Below are positions 1 to 8,389 of a stretch of DNA of 18,204 nucleotides, one piece after another. How positions within the stretch are numbered: position 1 is the first letter of the stretch; every line of letters starts with the position of its first letter. The stretch is from contig UQUJ01000061.1 of NCBI GenBank assembly GCA_900544195.1, positions 1 to 18,204 of the forward strand. Direction: 5' to 3'. The DNA comes from an uncultured Alistipes sp. (lineage in GTDB: Bacteria > Bacteroidota > Bacteroidia > Bacteroidales > UBA932). Made by a program: the position numbers and the translations under genes. Below the pieces are notes generated by a model, which did not search any database, had not been told where the DNA came from, and worked only from the letters and a program-made list of their open reading frames with translations.

Positions 1-168
1 ACCAACGGACTCGGTGAACAGACCAGCCGGCTCAGTGGCCGAACCAACGGACTCAGTGACCGAACCAATGGGCTCGATGAACAGACCAGCCAGTTCGGTG
101 GCCGAACCAACGGACTCAGTGGCCGAACCAACGGACTCGGTGAACAGACCAGCCGGCTCAGCGACTTG
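1..168 (+). repeat. Tandem array of eight 21-bp repeats with 63-bp higher-order period
   Basis: Eight consecutive 21-bp units at 1-21, 22-42, 43-63, 64-84, 85-105, 106-126, 127-147 and 148-168, all beginning ACCA; the common core is ACCAACGGACTCAGTG. Units fall in the order A-B-C, A-B-C, A-B (A ends GAACAG, B begins ACCAGCC, C is the core type), so a 63-bp block has also been duplicated. The last unit is degraded. 21 bp equals seven codons, and the frame of the downstream esterase is open throughout. The array probably continues left of the window. The unit aligns at 15 of 21 positions with a repeat in the dnaX linker at 8966-8986. Confidence 0.9.
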
Positions 169-1089
169 ACTGACGAGCACGTCTTATTCCAAGTTACGAA
201 TCAACCGGATACTGAGCCTGCCGCCAAGGCATCCATGCCCAATATGGGTTCCGCCAACGAGTACGGGGTAAAGGAACGGTGCGAACGCTACACGATGAAG
301 AACCAGGGACTTGAGCGGGAATATTACCTCTACCGTCCTGAAGGACTCAAGGCAGGAGCCCCGCTCGTGATTGTCCTCCACGGCTACGGCGGCTCGGCCC
401 TCAAGGGCAAAAAAGCGATGATGGATGTCGCCGACCGGAACGGGTTCGCCGTATGCTACCCTCAAGGGATAAAGGATCCGAAAGGTAAACCGGGCTGGAA
501 TGTCCGCTACCCTTCACAGGAAGGAATGAAGACCGATGATGTCAAGTTCCTCATCGCCCTTTCCAAAGAACTCCAGAAGAGATTCGATCTCAGTCCAAAG
601 AATACATTCCTCACCGGAATGTCCAACGGCGGAGACATCATCTACCTGATAGCGATGCGGGCTCCGAAAGCCTTCAAGGCCATGGCCTCGATAGCAGGAC
701 TGCAGTTCAACTGGATGGAGACGGAATATTCCTACAAGCATCCTCTTCCTTTCATGGAGGTTCACGGCACACAGGACCACACTTCCGAATGGCTCGGCGA
801 CCCGGAGAACAAAGGCGGCTGGGGAGCGTACATTCCCGTTCCGGCGGCGGTCAGCAGAATCATCGCCGTCAATGGCTGCACAGAGGAATATGTCACCGAA
901 CTTCCTCGCCGGGATGGCCGCTATCAAGTCACACTCTATCAATTCACTGGCGGCAAACCGGCAGCGAAAGGCGGCAGGCCAACCGAAGTCTGGCTCTACA
1001 AAGTCGAAGGCGGCGACCACTCCTGGTCCGACAAGGACATGGACACCTGCTCCGAGATCTGGCGGTTCTTCAGCCAATGGATCGATTAG
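1..1089 (+). CDS. Esterase / PHB-depolymerase-like alpha/beta hydrolase, 5' end outside window
   Basis: Probable serine esterase of the LpqC / polyhydroxybutyrate depolymerase-like group (often annotated feruloyl or acetyl-xylan esterase). The visible domain begins near position 280 and carries an oxyanion-type HGYGG (His codon 379), the nucleophile elbow GMSNG (Ser codon 622), an Asp in GTQDH (775) and the catalytic His in GGDHSW (1018), so the triad looks complete. Stop is TAG at 1087-1089. The frame stays open to base 1, giving 362 visible codons. The first 56 codons are 7-residue repeats (TNGLGEQ, TSRLSGR, TNGLSDR and variants) encoded by the tandem array. No ATG lies in frame before 235; TTG 166 and ATG 235 are possible internal starts, but continuity of the frame suggests the true start, and any signal peptide, lies upstream of the window. 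Such enzymes are usually exported and act on plant-polymer esters; the substrate here is inferred only. A terminator follows. Confidence 0.8.
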   Translation, partial: TNGLGEQTSRLSGRTNGLSDRTNGLDEQTSQFGGRTNGLSGRTNGLGEQTSRLSDLTDEHVLFQVTNQPDTEPAAKASMPNMGSANEYGVKERCERYTMKNQGLEREYYLYRPEGLKAGAPLVIVLHGYGGSALKGKKAMMDVADRNGFAVCYPQGIKDPKGKPGWNVRYPSQEGMKTDDVKFLIALSKELQKRFDLSPKNTFLTGMSNGGDIIYLIAMRAPKAFKAMASIAGLQFNWMETEYSYKHPLPFMEVHGTQDHTSEWLGDPENKGGWGAYIPVPAAVSRIIAVNGCTEEYVTELPRRDGRYQVTLYQFTGGKPAAKGGRPTEVWLYKVEGGDHSWSDKDMDTCSEIWRFFSQWID

Positions 1090-1143
1090 CCACCCCACTT
1101 TGGAGCCACATCCCACCAGTTTCTGATACAAATCCGCAATTCA

Positions 1144-1183
1144 TTGAATGTCAAAAGGTGGAACATCACCCTTTGACATTCAA
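1144..1183 (+). terminator. Strong hairpin terminator after the esterase gene
   Basis: A 17-bp stem with one mismatch (1144-1160 against 1167-1183) closes a 6-nt loop GAACAT; it begins 55 nt after the esterase stop. The downstream sequence is AT-rich (CATTTTAC) but has no long T-run. The same structure is readable on the minus strand. It insulates the esterase gene from the purL promoter about 85 bp further on. Confidence 0.65.
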
Positions 1184-1269
1184 CATTTTACAAAACCCTG
1201 CCCTCCAAATCCACCGGGCAGTATTTACGAATATATTCATTCACAATCAGTTGGCAATCACGGCGAAAA

Positions 1270-1301
1270 TTTGTAAATGTAACCCGAAAAGGCTAACTTT
1301 G
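1270..1301 (+). promoter_or_regulatory. Bacteroidota-type promoter for purL-purC
   Basis: TTTG at 1270-1273, a 20-bp spacer, then TAACTTTG at 1294-1301. This is a full match to the -33 TTTG / -7 TAnnTTTG pattern known for the primary sigma factor of Bacteroides. Transcription would start near 1308, giving a leader of about 20 nt before the purL ATG at 1328. No Shine-Dalgarno sequence or operator is visible. Confidence 0.75.
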
Positions 1302-1327
1302 CAATAGACAATAAAGAACTTGCAAAG

Positions 1328-4300
1328 ATGTCCAATTACCGCATTTTCGTGGAGAAACACCCGGAGTTCCAGGTGGAGGCAAAGAGCCTCCTGGGGGAAC
1401 TCAACGAGAACCTGCAGCTGGAGCTGAAAACGCTTCGGCTGCTTAATGTTTATGACTTGTTCGGATTCACGCCCGATCTTCTGGAGAAGAGCCGCTACAG
1501 CGTCTTCGGAGAGATTGTAACCGACTCTGTCACAGATTCGATCGATCTGGACGGAGCGAAGTACATCGCTGTCGAGTACCTGCCGGGCCAGTTCGACCAG
1601 AGGGCGGCCTCGGCTGTGGACTGCGTGCACCTGATCGACCCCACGGCGCGGATCAGCATAAAGAGTTCCAAACTTCTGATCGTGGACTCCTACGTCTCCG
1701 AGGAGACGCTTGAGAAGATCCGCCACTACTACATCAATCCGGTGGAATCCCGCGCGAAAGACCTGAGCAAACTGGCCGACACGGAACACGCGGCGGTCAA
1801 GCCGGTTCCCGTGCTGGAGGGATTCAGGAATATGAGCGGGGACGATCTGAAAGCATATTGCAAAAAGATGGGCCTTGCGATGAATGCCGACGACCTCGCC
1901 GAGGTTGTGAAATATTTCACCGAGGAAGGCAGGGATCCGAACGAGACCGAACTCAGGATCTTGGACACATACTGGAGCGACCACTGCCGCCACACGACAT
2001 TCACGACGGAACTGGAAAGCATCGACGTGGAGGATTCCTTCATCAAGGAGGACATCGACGGGACGATGGCCCTGTACCTGAGGATGCGCTCGGAGACAGG
2101 CCGCGAGAAGAAGGGACTGAACCTGATGGATATGGCCACAATCGGGGCGAAATACCTCAGGAAGAACGGTTTGCTGGATGACTTGGAGGTCAGCGAGGAG
2201 AACAATGCGTGCAGCATATTCATAGATGTGGATGTGGACGGGCAGACTGAGAGATGGCTGCTGATGTTCAAGAACGAGACCCACAACCACCCTACGGAGA
2301 TCGAGCCGTTCGGCGGGGCCGCCACCTGCCTGGGCGGAGCCATCAGGGATCCGCTCTCAGGACGTTCCTACGTCTATCAGGCGATGCGTGTCACTGGTGC
2401 CGGCGACATCTACAAACCTGTCAGCGAGACACTTCCGGGCAAGCTCCCACAAAAGGTCATCACCAGGAAGGCCGCGCAGGGATATTCATCATACGGCAAC
2501 CAGATCGGTCTTGCGACAACCCACGTCCGTGAGATCTACCACGAGGGCTACACGGCCAAGAGAATGGAGGTCGGAGCGGTTGTCGGAGCGGTGAAGGCCG
2601 GGGACGTGAGAAGGGAAAGCCCTAAGGCCGGGGATGTCGTGCTGATGATCGGCGGACGCACCGGACGCGACGGAATCGGCGGTGCGACAGGTTCCTCAAA
2701 GGAACACACAGAGGAGTCCCTTGAGACTTGCGGAAGTGAGGTCCAGAAGGGTAACGCTCCGGAGGAGAGAAAGTTGGAAAGGCTTTTCAGAAGGCCTGAG
2801 GTCACGAGACTGATAAAGAAATCGAATGACTTCGGAGCCGGCGGAGTGAGTGTCGCCATCGGTGAGCTTGCCGACGGGCTGGACATCTACCTTGACCGTG
2901 TTCCGGTGAAATACAGCGGAATGAACTCCACGGAACTGGCCATCAGCGAGTCCCAGGAGCGTATGGCCGTCGTAGTGGAAGCCAAGGACGAGGAGGAATT
3001 CAAGGCGCTTTGCCATTCAGAGAATATCGAGGTGACGCACGTGGCCGAGGTCACCGACACCGCCAGAATGAGGATGTTCTACGGCGACAAGGTCGTTGTG
3101 GATCTCACCAGAGCCTTCATCGACAGCGCCGGTGCCAAGCACTGGTCAAAGGCCACGATCGGTGCGGTCGAGGACAGGGATTCGTTCTTCCGCGACGTTC
3201 CAGGCAAGAACCTGAAAGAGAGGATGTTCGCCAACCTGCAGGATCCGAACGTGACCTGCCAGAAAGGCCTCATAGAGATGTTTGACTCCACCATCGGCCG
3301 TTCCACCGTGCTGATGCCGTTCGGAGGCGAGCTACAGACCACCGAGACCCAGGTCTCAGTGCAGAAACTTCCGGTGAAAGGCTACACCGACACCGCCAGC
3401 ATGATGGCGTTCGGCTTCAACCCTGACCTCTGCGAATGGAGTCCGTACCACGGGGCGGCATATTCATTCATCGAGGCATGCAGCAAGGTTGTCGCCGCCG
3501 GCGGCCATTGGGAGACGATGAGATTCTCCTGCCAGGAATATTTCGAGAGGATGACTGCCGACCCGAAGGTCTGGGGCAAACCGACCGCGGCTCTGCTCGG
3601 GGCGCTGAAGATGCAGAAGGAACTTGGCCTCGCCTCCATCGGCGGAAAGGATTCGATGAGCGGATCGTTTGAGACTGAGAGCGGTACGATTCACGTGCCA
3701 CCGACCCTCATCGCGTTCGGCATCACTCCGGTCAATGCCGGCAATGTGATCTCGCCGGAACTCAAATGGGAGGGAGACCGCCTCTACCTTGTGAAGCATA
3801 CGCCTCTCGCCAACAAGATGCCTGACACAGAGCAACTCAAGAGGAACTGGAATCATATTCAGGAAAAGATAGAGGACGGCACGATCGTGGCCGGTTGGGC
3901 GGTAGGATTCGGTGGAGTGGCAGAGGCGCTTTGCAAGATGAGCTTCGGCAACGCGTTCGGGTTCGACGTCAACCTTTCGGAGGACGAGCTGTTCAATCTA
4001 AGCTATGGTTCCATCGTGGTGGAGACCGACGGCAGCGCACTTGACTTCGAGAACGCCATCGAGATCGGAACGGTGACTTCGGGCGAGGACGGCAATGTCC
4101 GCGTGAACGGCAACAAGCTGTCCATCTTCGAGCTGATGGATTTCAACGCATCGCTCTTCGAAAAGGTCTATCCAGCGGTCAGTGAGCCTGACACCAAGAG
4201 GCTGTCGCCTAAGGGATTGGAGGGCGCGAAGCCGTTCAAGGCGAAGAAGACGGATCTTGAATATAAGGGGCCGAAGGTTGACAAGGTAATCGCCTACCTT

Positions 4301-5083
4301 CCTGTCTTCCCTGGCACCAACTGCGACTACGATTCGGCCAAGGCGTTCCGCAAGGCGGGAGCCGAGATCCGCACTTCCGTGTTCCGCAACCTTTCGGACA
4401 AGGATGTGTTCGAGTCAATCGCCCAGATGAAGAAGAACATCGACGAGTGCCAGATCCTGATGCTCAGCGGTGGCTTCTCCGCCGGTGACGAGCCGGACGG
4501 AAGCGGCAAGTTCATAGCGAACGTGCTGAACAACAAGGACATCGCGGAGGCGATAGAGGGACTGCTTTCCCGTGGTGGTTTGATTTTAGGAATATGCAAT
4601 GGTTTCCAGGCGCTTGTGAAGTCGGGCCTGCTGCCTTACGGGGAACTCGGCAAGGTGACGAAGGACTCTCCTACCCTGTTCCGCAACGACATCAACAGGC
4701 ACATCTCCCAGATGGTGACGACCCGTGTGGCATCCACGAACTCTCCTTGGCTGAGAGGGATGGCAATCGGTGATGAATATACTATCCCTGTAAGCCACGG
4801 CGAGGGCAAGTTTGTGGTCAGCGAGGAACTCGCGCGTGAGTTGTTCGCCAACGGGCAGGTGGCGTTCCAGTACGTTGATCCGCTGACGGACGAGCCAACG
4901 ATGGAGTCGCCTTACAATCCGAACGGATCTTACTACGCCATCGAGGGCATCATCAGCCGTAACGGTCAGATTCTGGGGAAGATGGGTCACAGCGAGAGGT
5001 ACGAGAGGAACCTGCTGAAGAACATCGAGGCCGACCTCGAGCAACCACTGTTCGAAAACGCCGTCAGGTATTTTATCGGGTAA
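1328..5083 (+). CDS. purL: Phosphoribosylformylglycinamidine synthase, large single-chain form
   Basis: Catalyses the glutamine- and ATP-dependent conversion of FGAR to FGAM in cytoplasmic de novo purine synthesis. The protein has 1251 residues, close to the ~1290 of the fused proteobacterial type. N-terminal and linker segments are followed by the first AIRS-like half with THNHPTEIEP (318-327) and GGAATCLGGAIRD, then the second half with MPFGGELQTTETQ and GGKDSMSG, and a C-terminal class I glutamine amidotransferase domain with VFPGTNCDYD, LSGGFSAGDEPDG, nucleophile C1090 in GICNG, and H1221/E1223 in MGHSERYE. All expected catalytic elements are present, so it should be active without separate PurQ and PurS. 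ATG 1328 follows the promoter by ~20 nt. It ends in tandem TAA stops and is followed after 3 nt by purC, so the two are almost certainly co-transcribed. Confidence 0.97.
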   Translation: MSNYRIFVEKHPEFQVEAKSLLGELNENLQLELKTLRLLNVYDLFGFTPDLLEKSRYSVFGEIVTDSVTDSIDLDGAKYIAVEYLPGQFDQRAASAVDCVHLIDPTARISIKSSKLLIVDSYVSEETLEKIRHYYINPVESRAKDLSKLADTEHAAVKPVPVLEGFRNMSGDDLKAYCKKMGLAMNADDLAEVVKYFTEEGRDPNETELRILDTYWSDHCRHTTFTTELESIDVEDSFIKEDIDGTMALYLRMRSETGREKKGLNLMDMATIGAKYLRKNGLLDDLEVSEENNACSIFIDVDVDGQTERWLLMFKNETHNHPTEIEPFGGAATCLGGAIRDPLSGRSYVYQAMRVTGAGDIYKPVSETLPGKLPQKVITRKAAQGYSSYGNQIGLATTHVREIYHEGYTAKRMEVGAVVGAVKAGDVRRESPKAGDVVLMIGGRTGRDGIGGATGSSKEHTEESLETCGSEVQKGNAPEERKLERLFRRPEVTRLIKKSNDFGAGGVSVAIGELADGLDIYLDRVPVKYSGMNSTELAISESQERMAVVVEAKDEEEFKALCHSENIEVTHVAEVTDTARMRMFYGDKVVVDLTRAFIDSAGAKHWSKATIGAVEDRDSFFRDVPGKNLKERMFANLQDPNVTCQKGLIEMFDSTIGRSTVLMPFGGELQTTETQVSVQKLPVKGYTDTASMMAFGFNPDLCEWSPYHGAAYSFIEACSKVVAAGGHWETMRFSCQEYFERMTADPKVWGKPTAALLGALKMQKELGLASIGGKDSMSGSFETESGTIHVPPTLIAFGITPVNAGNVISPELKWEGDRLYLVKHTPLANKMPDTEQLKRNWNHIQEKIEDGTIVAGWAVGFGGVAEALCKMSFGNAFGFDVNLSEDELFNLSYGSIVVETDGSALDFENAIEIGTVTSGEDGNVRVNGNKLSIFELMDFNASLFEKVYPAVSEPDTKRLSPKGLEGAKPFKAKKTDLEYKGPKVDKVIAYLPVFPGTNCDYDSAKAFRKAGAEIRTSVFRNLSDKDVFESIAQMKKNIDECQILMLSGGFSAGDEPDGSGKFIANVLNNKDIAEAIEGLLSRGGLILGICNGFQALVKSGLLPYGELGKVTKDSPTLFRNDINRHISQMVTTRVASTNSPWLRGMAIGDEYTIPVSHGEGKFVVSEELARELFANGQVAFQYVDPLTDEPTMESPYNPNGSYYAIEGIISRNGQILGKMGHSERYERNLLKNIEADLEQPLFENAVRYFIG

Positions 5084-5086
5084 TAA

Positions 5087-5800
5087 ATGAAGATGAATAT
5101 AATTCACGATGGGGTGTCCATCAAGATCTTCGAGACGGATGACCCGCAGAAGGTGATCATACATTTCACGGATGAGATCACGGCGTTCAACAAGATCAAG
5201 AAGGCGGTGATCAAGGACAAGGGGATCTACTGCAACGGGATTTCATGCGAGATCTCCAGACTGTTGCAGAAAGGTGGAGTGCCTACGCATTTCATCGAGC
5301 AGATCTCTGACACTGAGCAGCTTTGCTGGAAATCACAGGTGATCCCGATGGAGGTGATCGTCAGGAATGTGATCGCCGGCTCGATGGCCCAGAGGCTTGG
5401 GCTGGAGGAAGGTATCGTGCCTAAGGAGCCGGTCTACGACCTCTGCTACAAGTCGGACATCCTCTGTGACCCGATCATCAACGACTACCACGCCGTCGCC
5501 CTCGGCCTCGTGAGCAAGGAAGAACTTGAGCGGATATATTCATTGACAAAGCAGGTCAACAGCATCCTGACCCCGGTCTTCAAGGAGATCGGCATCACGC
5601 TGGTGGACTTCAAGATAGAGTTCGGTCACCTCTGTGACGGCAGTCTCGTGATGAGCGACGACATCACTCCGGACAGCGCCCGCTTCTGGGACATCGCCAC
5701 GGGAGACCGTCTCGACAAGGACCGCTTCCGCAAGGACAACGGCCACGTCGGCGAAGCCTACAGGACGGTCTACGAGCGTCTGACCGGCAAAAATGGTTGA
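5087..5800 (+). CDS. purC: Phosphoribosylaminoimidazole-succinocarboxamide (SAICAR) synthase
   Basis: Joins CAIR and aspartate with ATP to give SAICAR, a later step than PurL in the same cytoplasmic purine pathway. The 237 residues match the usual bacterial length. Recognisable stretches are the N-terminal ATP-grasp-like part with FTDEITAFN, the VIVRNVIAGS region, and the two family signatures VDFKIEFG and SDDITPDSARFWD near the C-terminus. The start is ATG 5087, only 3 nt after the purL stop; a second in-frame ATG at 5093 (MNIIHDG) is equally plausible and would shorten the protein by two residues. It shares the purL promoter. No clear terminator follows before the cysS promoter. Confidence 0.96.
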   Translation: MKMNIIHDGVSIKIFETDDPQKVIIHFTDEITAFNKIKKAVIKDKGIYCNGISCEISRLLQKGGVPTHFIEQISDTEQLCWKSQVIPMEVIVRNVIAGSMAQRLGLEEGIVPKEPVYDLCYKSDILCDPIINDYHAVALGLVSKEELERIYSLTKQVNSILTPVFKEIGITLVDFKIEFGHLCDGSLVMSDDITPDSARFWDIATGDRLDKDRFRKDNGHVGEAYRTVYERLTGKNG

Positions 5801-5839
5801 GCGGGAATTCAAGATATTCTGCTAAAATCATCACTGAAA

Positions 5840-5871
5840 TTTCGGGAATCTCCTGAAATTTAGTACATTTG
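5840..5871 (+). promoter_or_regulatory. Candidate promoter for cysS
   Basis: TACATTTG at 5864-5871 matches TAnnTTTG exactly; 20 bp upstream is TTTC (5840-5843), one mismatch from the -33 TTTG. Predicted start near 5878 leaves a leader of about 70 nt before ATG 5947. The promoter is embedded in a direct repeat of CTGAAATTT (5833-5841 and 5852-5860). Confidence 0.55.
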
Positions 5872-5933
5872 AGGTTGCTACAAGCACCATCACCATGATG
5901 CCATGATAGACTTGCGAATAGACTGGCAACATA

Positions 5934-5948
5934 ATATTCATTGAATAT
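5934..5948 (+). other. Inverted repeat covering the cysS start codon
   Basis: ATATTC (5934-5939) and GAATAT (5943-5948) form a 6-bp inverted repeat with the 3-nt spacer ATT, and the right arm includes the first two bases of the cysS ATG at 5947. It is two facing copies of the hexamer that is over-represented in the whole window. It could lower access to the start codon or be a consequence of the hexamer bias. Confidence 0.4.
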
Positions 5949-7551
5949 GAGACCTTTATTTCTGACAAATACTCTTACTCGAACGAAAGAGCTTTTCAAG
6001 CCGATACAGCCGGGACACGTGGGAATGTACGTCTGCGGGCCTACGGTCTACGGAGAGGCTCACCTCGGACACGCGCGCCCGGGAGTGACCTACGATGTGC
6101 TTTTCAAACTGCTCAGGCATCTTGGCTACAAGGTGCGCTACGTGCGGAACATCACCGACGTGGGACACCTTGAGCATGACGCCGACGAGGGAGAGGACAA
6201 GATCTCCAAGAAGGCAAGGCTGGAACAGCTTGAGCCTATGGAGGTTGTGCAGACCTACACGTTCCGCTACCACGAGGCGATGCGCCTGCTGAACGTGGCG
6301 CCGCCATCCATCGAGCCGAGAGCCTCGGGACACATCATCGAGCAGATCGAGACCGTCAAGAAGATTCTGGACGCAGGCTATGCCTACATCTCCAACGGAT
6401 CCGTGTACTTCGACGTGGAGAAATACAACAAGGATCACCACTACGGAATCCTTTCCGGGCGCACTCTGGACGACACCCGTGAAGGAACACGCACACTTGA
6501 CGGACAGAGCGACAAGAAGGCTCCGTACGATTTCGCCCTTTGGAAGAAGGCTGAGCCCGAGCACATCATGCACTGGCCAAGTCCGTGGAGCGAAGGCTTC
6601 CCGGGATGGCATCTGGAGTGCTCCGTGATGGGCGAGAAATACCTCGGCAACGAGTTCGACATCCACGGCGGCGGAATGGATCTGATGTTCCCTCACCACG
6701 AGTGCGAGATCGCCCAGAATGTGGCCAGCCGCCACACACAAGGCGTGCACTACTGGGTTCACAACAACATGATCACGATCAACGGCCAGAAGATGGGCAA
6801 ATCCCTGGGCAATTTCATCACCCTGCCGCAGCTGTTCAGCGGACAGCACGAGAAACTCGCGCAGGCATATTCCCCGATGACCGTCCGCTTCTTCATCCTC
6901 CAGGCGCACTACCGCAGCACGCTGGACTTCAGCAACGAGGCACTGCAGGCCGCCGAGAAAGGCCTGAAGAGGGTTATGCAGGCCGCGAAGGATCTCCGGA
7001 CGCTGGCTTCGGCGGCCGGGATCGCCGACACCGCCAAGGGCACCGAGGGAAGTCCCGTGGACGCCATGCAGTACGGTGAGTTCATCACCGCCACGGCTCC
7101 CGACACCTGCACGGCCACTTCCGAGGAGGTCAAGGGAATATTCAATGCTGTCTATGAGGCGCTTTGCGACGACCTCAACACGCCGATAGCGCTGTCACAC
7201 ATCTTCGATGCGGTACGGCTGATCAACTCGGCCAAGGCTGGAGCCCTTCGACAGGCTCAGAGACCGGATGGGCAGACACTGGAACCGTTAAGCAAGGGTG
7301 ATTTGGAGACTCTGACGCAGCTTTTTGATGACATCGTGTTCGGTGTCCTCGGCCTGAAGGACGAGTCCGCCACCGAATCCGGCAAGGGTCAGGAGATCGT
7401 CTCCGGACTGATGGACATGGTGCTTGAGGAGCGCGCCAAGGCCAAGGCGGCAAAGGACTGGGCGGCCAGCGACGCCATCCGCGACCACCTCAAAGCTTTG
7501 GGAATCACAGTGAAAGACACGAAAGACGGAGCCGAGTGGACAATGCAGTAA
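5947..7551 (+). CDS. cysS: Cysteinyl-tRNA synthetase
   Basis: Class I aminoacyl-tRNA synthetase charging tRNA-Cys in the cytoplasm. From ATG 5947 it has 534 residues, longer than the ~460 of E. coli CysRS. Seen: zinc ligands C30 (YVCGPTVYG), C225 (GWHLECS), H250 and E254 (PHHECE); HIGH-like motif HLGH at 39-42; KMSKS-like KMGKS at 282-286; C-terminal anticodon-side helices and tail. The Ala/Thr-rich region near 350-390 and the segment ALRQAQRPDG at 433-442 are extra relative to the core fold; the latter is encoded by a palindromic repeat. ATG 5947 (MRPLFLTNT) is preferred over TTG 5941. It is transcribed from its own promoter and converges with lptB 25 bp downstream. Confidence 0.96.
   Translation: MRPLFLTNTLTRTKELFKPIQPGHVGMYVCGPTVYGEAHLGHARPGVTYDVLFKLLRHLGYKVRYVRNITDVGHLEHDADEGEDKISKKARLEQLEPMEVVQTYTFRYHEAMRLLNVAPPSIEPRASGHIIEQIETVKKILDAGYAYISNGSVYFDVEKYNKDHHYGILSGRTLDDTREGTRTLDGQSDKKAPYDFALWKKAEPEHIMHWPSPWSEGFPGWHLECSVMGEKYLGNEFDIHGGGMDLMFPHHECEIAQNVASRHTQGVHYWVHNNMITINGQKMGKSLGNFITLPQLFSGQHEKLAQAYSPMTVRFFILQAHYRSTLDFSNEALQAAEKGLKRVMQAAKDLRTLASAAGIADTAKGTEGSPVDAMQYGEFITATAPDTCTATSEEVKGIFNAVYEALCDDLNTPIALSHIFDAVRLINSAKAGALRQAQRPDGQTLEPLSKGDLETLTQLFDDIVFGVLGLKDESATESGKGQEIVSGLMDMVLEERAKAKAAKDWAASDAIRDHLKALGITVKDTKDGAEWTMQ
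7241..7260 (+). repeat. Palindromic repeat inserted in frame in cysS
   Basis: Stem GAGCC (7241-7245) and GGCTC (7254-7258) enclose the loop CTTCGACA; the core TTCGACAGGCTCAG belongs to the same family as repeats in dnaX. It is read as ALRQAQRPD within the variable C-terminal region of CysRS, with no frame disruption. I recall similar short repeats recurring in unrelated bacterial genomes but cannot verify this here. Confidence 0.7.
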
Positions 7552-7576
7552 ATCCTGCCTGACTTCCGCTACGGAC

Positions 7577-8389
7577 TCAGCCTTGAACTTCTGAAGCAGC
7601 GGCCTTTGCCAATCTGGCAGCCTCCAACGCGGCATGCTCGGCCTTGGCTCTTTCGACGGAGACGGATTTCTTCAAGACAAAGCCCGAACCCAAGTACTTG
7701 GTACGGACGTCCTCGTCGGCGGCGAGGGATTCCGGTGTGCCCTGCTGGAGAATCGTACCTTCGTAGAGCAGATAGGCGCGGTCGGTGATCGCAAGGGTCT
7801 CACCCACATTGTGGTCGGTGATGATGACGCCGATGTCCTTGTACTTAAGTTTCGCGATGATGAACTGGATGTCCTCCACGGCAATCGGATCGACACCGGC
7901 GAACGGTTCGTCCAACAGGATGAACTTCGGGTCGATGGCAAGGGCGCGTGCGATCTCGCAACGCCGTCTCTCGCCTCCGGAGAGCTGGATGCCAAGACTC
8001 TTGCGGACTTTCGAGAGGTTGAACTCGTTGATCAGATCCTCAAGCCTTTCCTGTCTCTCGGCCTTGGACATGTCAGACATCTCCATCACGGACATGATGT
8101 TGTCCTCAACCGACATCTTGCGGAACACCGAAGCCTCCTGTGGCAGATAGCCGACTCCCTTCTGAGCCCTTTTGTACATAGGGAGTTCGGTGATGTCCTC
8201 GTCGTCAAGGAACACACGTCCTCCGTTCGGGACTATCTGCCCTGTGATCATGTAGAAACTGGTGGTCTTCCCCGCTCCGTTCGGGCCGAGGAACCCAACG
8301 ATCTCTCCCTGGTTGATCTCCATCGAAACGCCTTTCACAACGGTTCTGATGCCATATTTCTTGACGAGGTTCTCGCAATGAAGTTTCAT
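7577..8389 (-). CDS. lptB: Lipopolysaccharide export ABC transporter ATP-binding protein
   Basis: ATPase that, with LptF and LptG, powers extraction of LPS from the inner membrane for transport to the outer membrane; it acts at the cytoplasmic face. Seen: Walker A GPNGAGKTT (35-43), Q-loop Q84 in LPQE, signature LSGGE (136-140), Walker B FILLDEP (156-162), and H-loop H193 in TDHN. The LptB-typical GYLPQEASVFRK and EDNI stretches are present. Length is 270, against about 240 for E. coli LptB; the excess is an Ala/Lys/Glu-rich C-terminal tail from about residue 245. It lies 26 bp downstream of dnaX and is probably co-transcribed with it; the start ATG 8389 follows a 12-bp sequence that also occurs at the dnaX stop. 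No lptF, lptG or lptC is in the window. Confidence 0.93.
   Translation of the reverse strand: MKLHCENLVKKYGIRTVVKGVSMEINQGEIVGFLGPNGAGKTTSFYMITGQIVPNGGRVFLDDEDITELPMYKRAQKGVGYLPQEASVFRKMSVEDNIMSVMEMSDMSKAERQERLEDLINEFNLSKVRKSLGIQLSGGERRRCEIARALAIDPKFILLDEPFAGVDPIAVEDIQFIIAKLKYKDIGVIITDHNVGETLAITDRAYLLYEGTILQQGTPESLAADEDVRTKYLGSGFVLKKSVSVERAKAEHAALEAARLAKAAASEVQG

Noticed and set aside
1..168. CRISPR array
   Set aside because: Units are directly adjacent 21-mers with no unique spacers.
2..169. Second open plus-strand frame through the tandem repeats (PTDSV-, EPTDSV-type peptides) ending TGA at 167-169
   Set aside because: Possible as the tail of an upstream protein, but the frame continuous with the esterase is preferred; the sequence left of the window is needed to decide.
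1247..2290. A 347-codon open frame on the minus strand opposite purL
   Set aside because: It lies antisense to the conserved purL coding sequence, has no recognisable domain and arises from the codon composition of the real gene.
5956..6909. A 317-codon open frame on the minus strand opposite cysS
   Set aside because: Antisense to the catalytic core of cysS, with no family resemblance; a composition artefact.
7552..7576. Bidirectional terminator between cysS and lptB
   Set aside because: The 25-bp gap has no stem or T-run; the ACGGACTCAG there matches the 21-bp array core over 10 bases but is too short to call a repeat copy.
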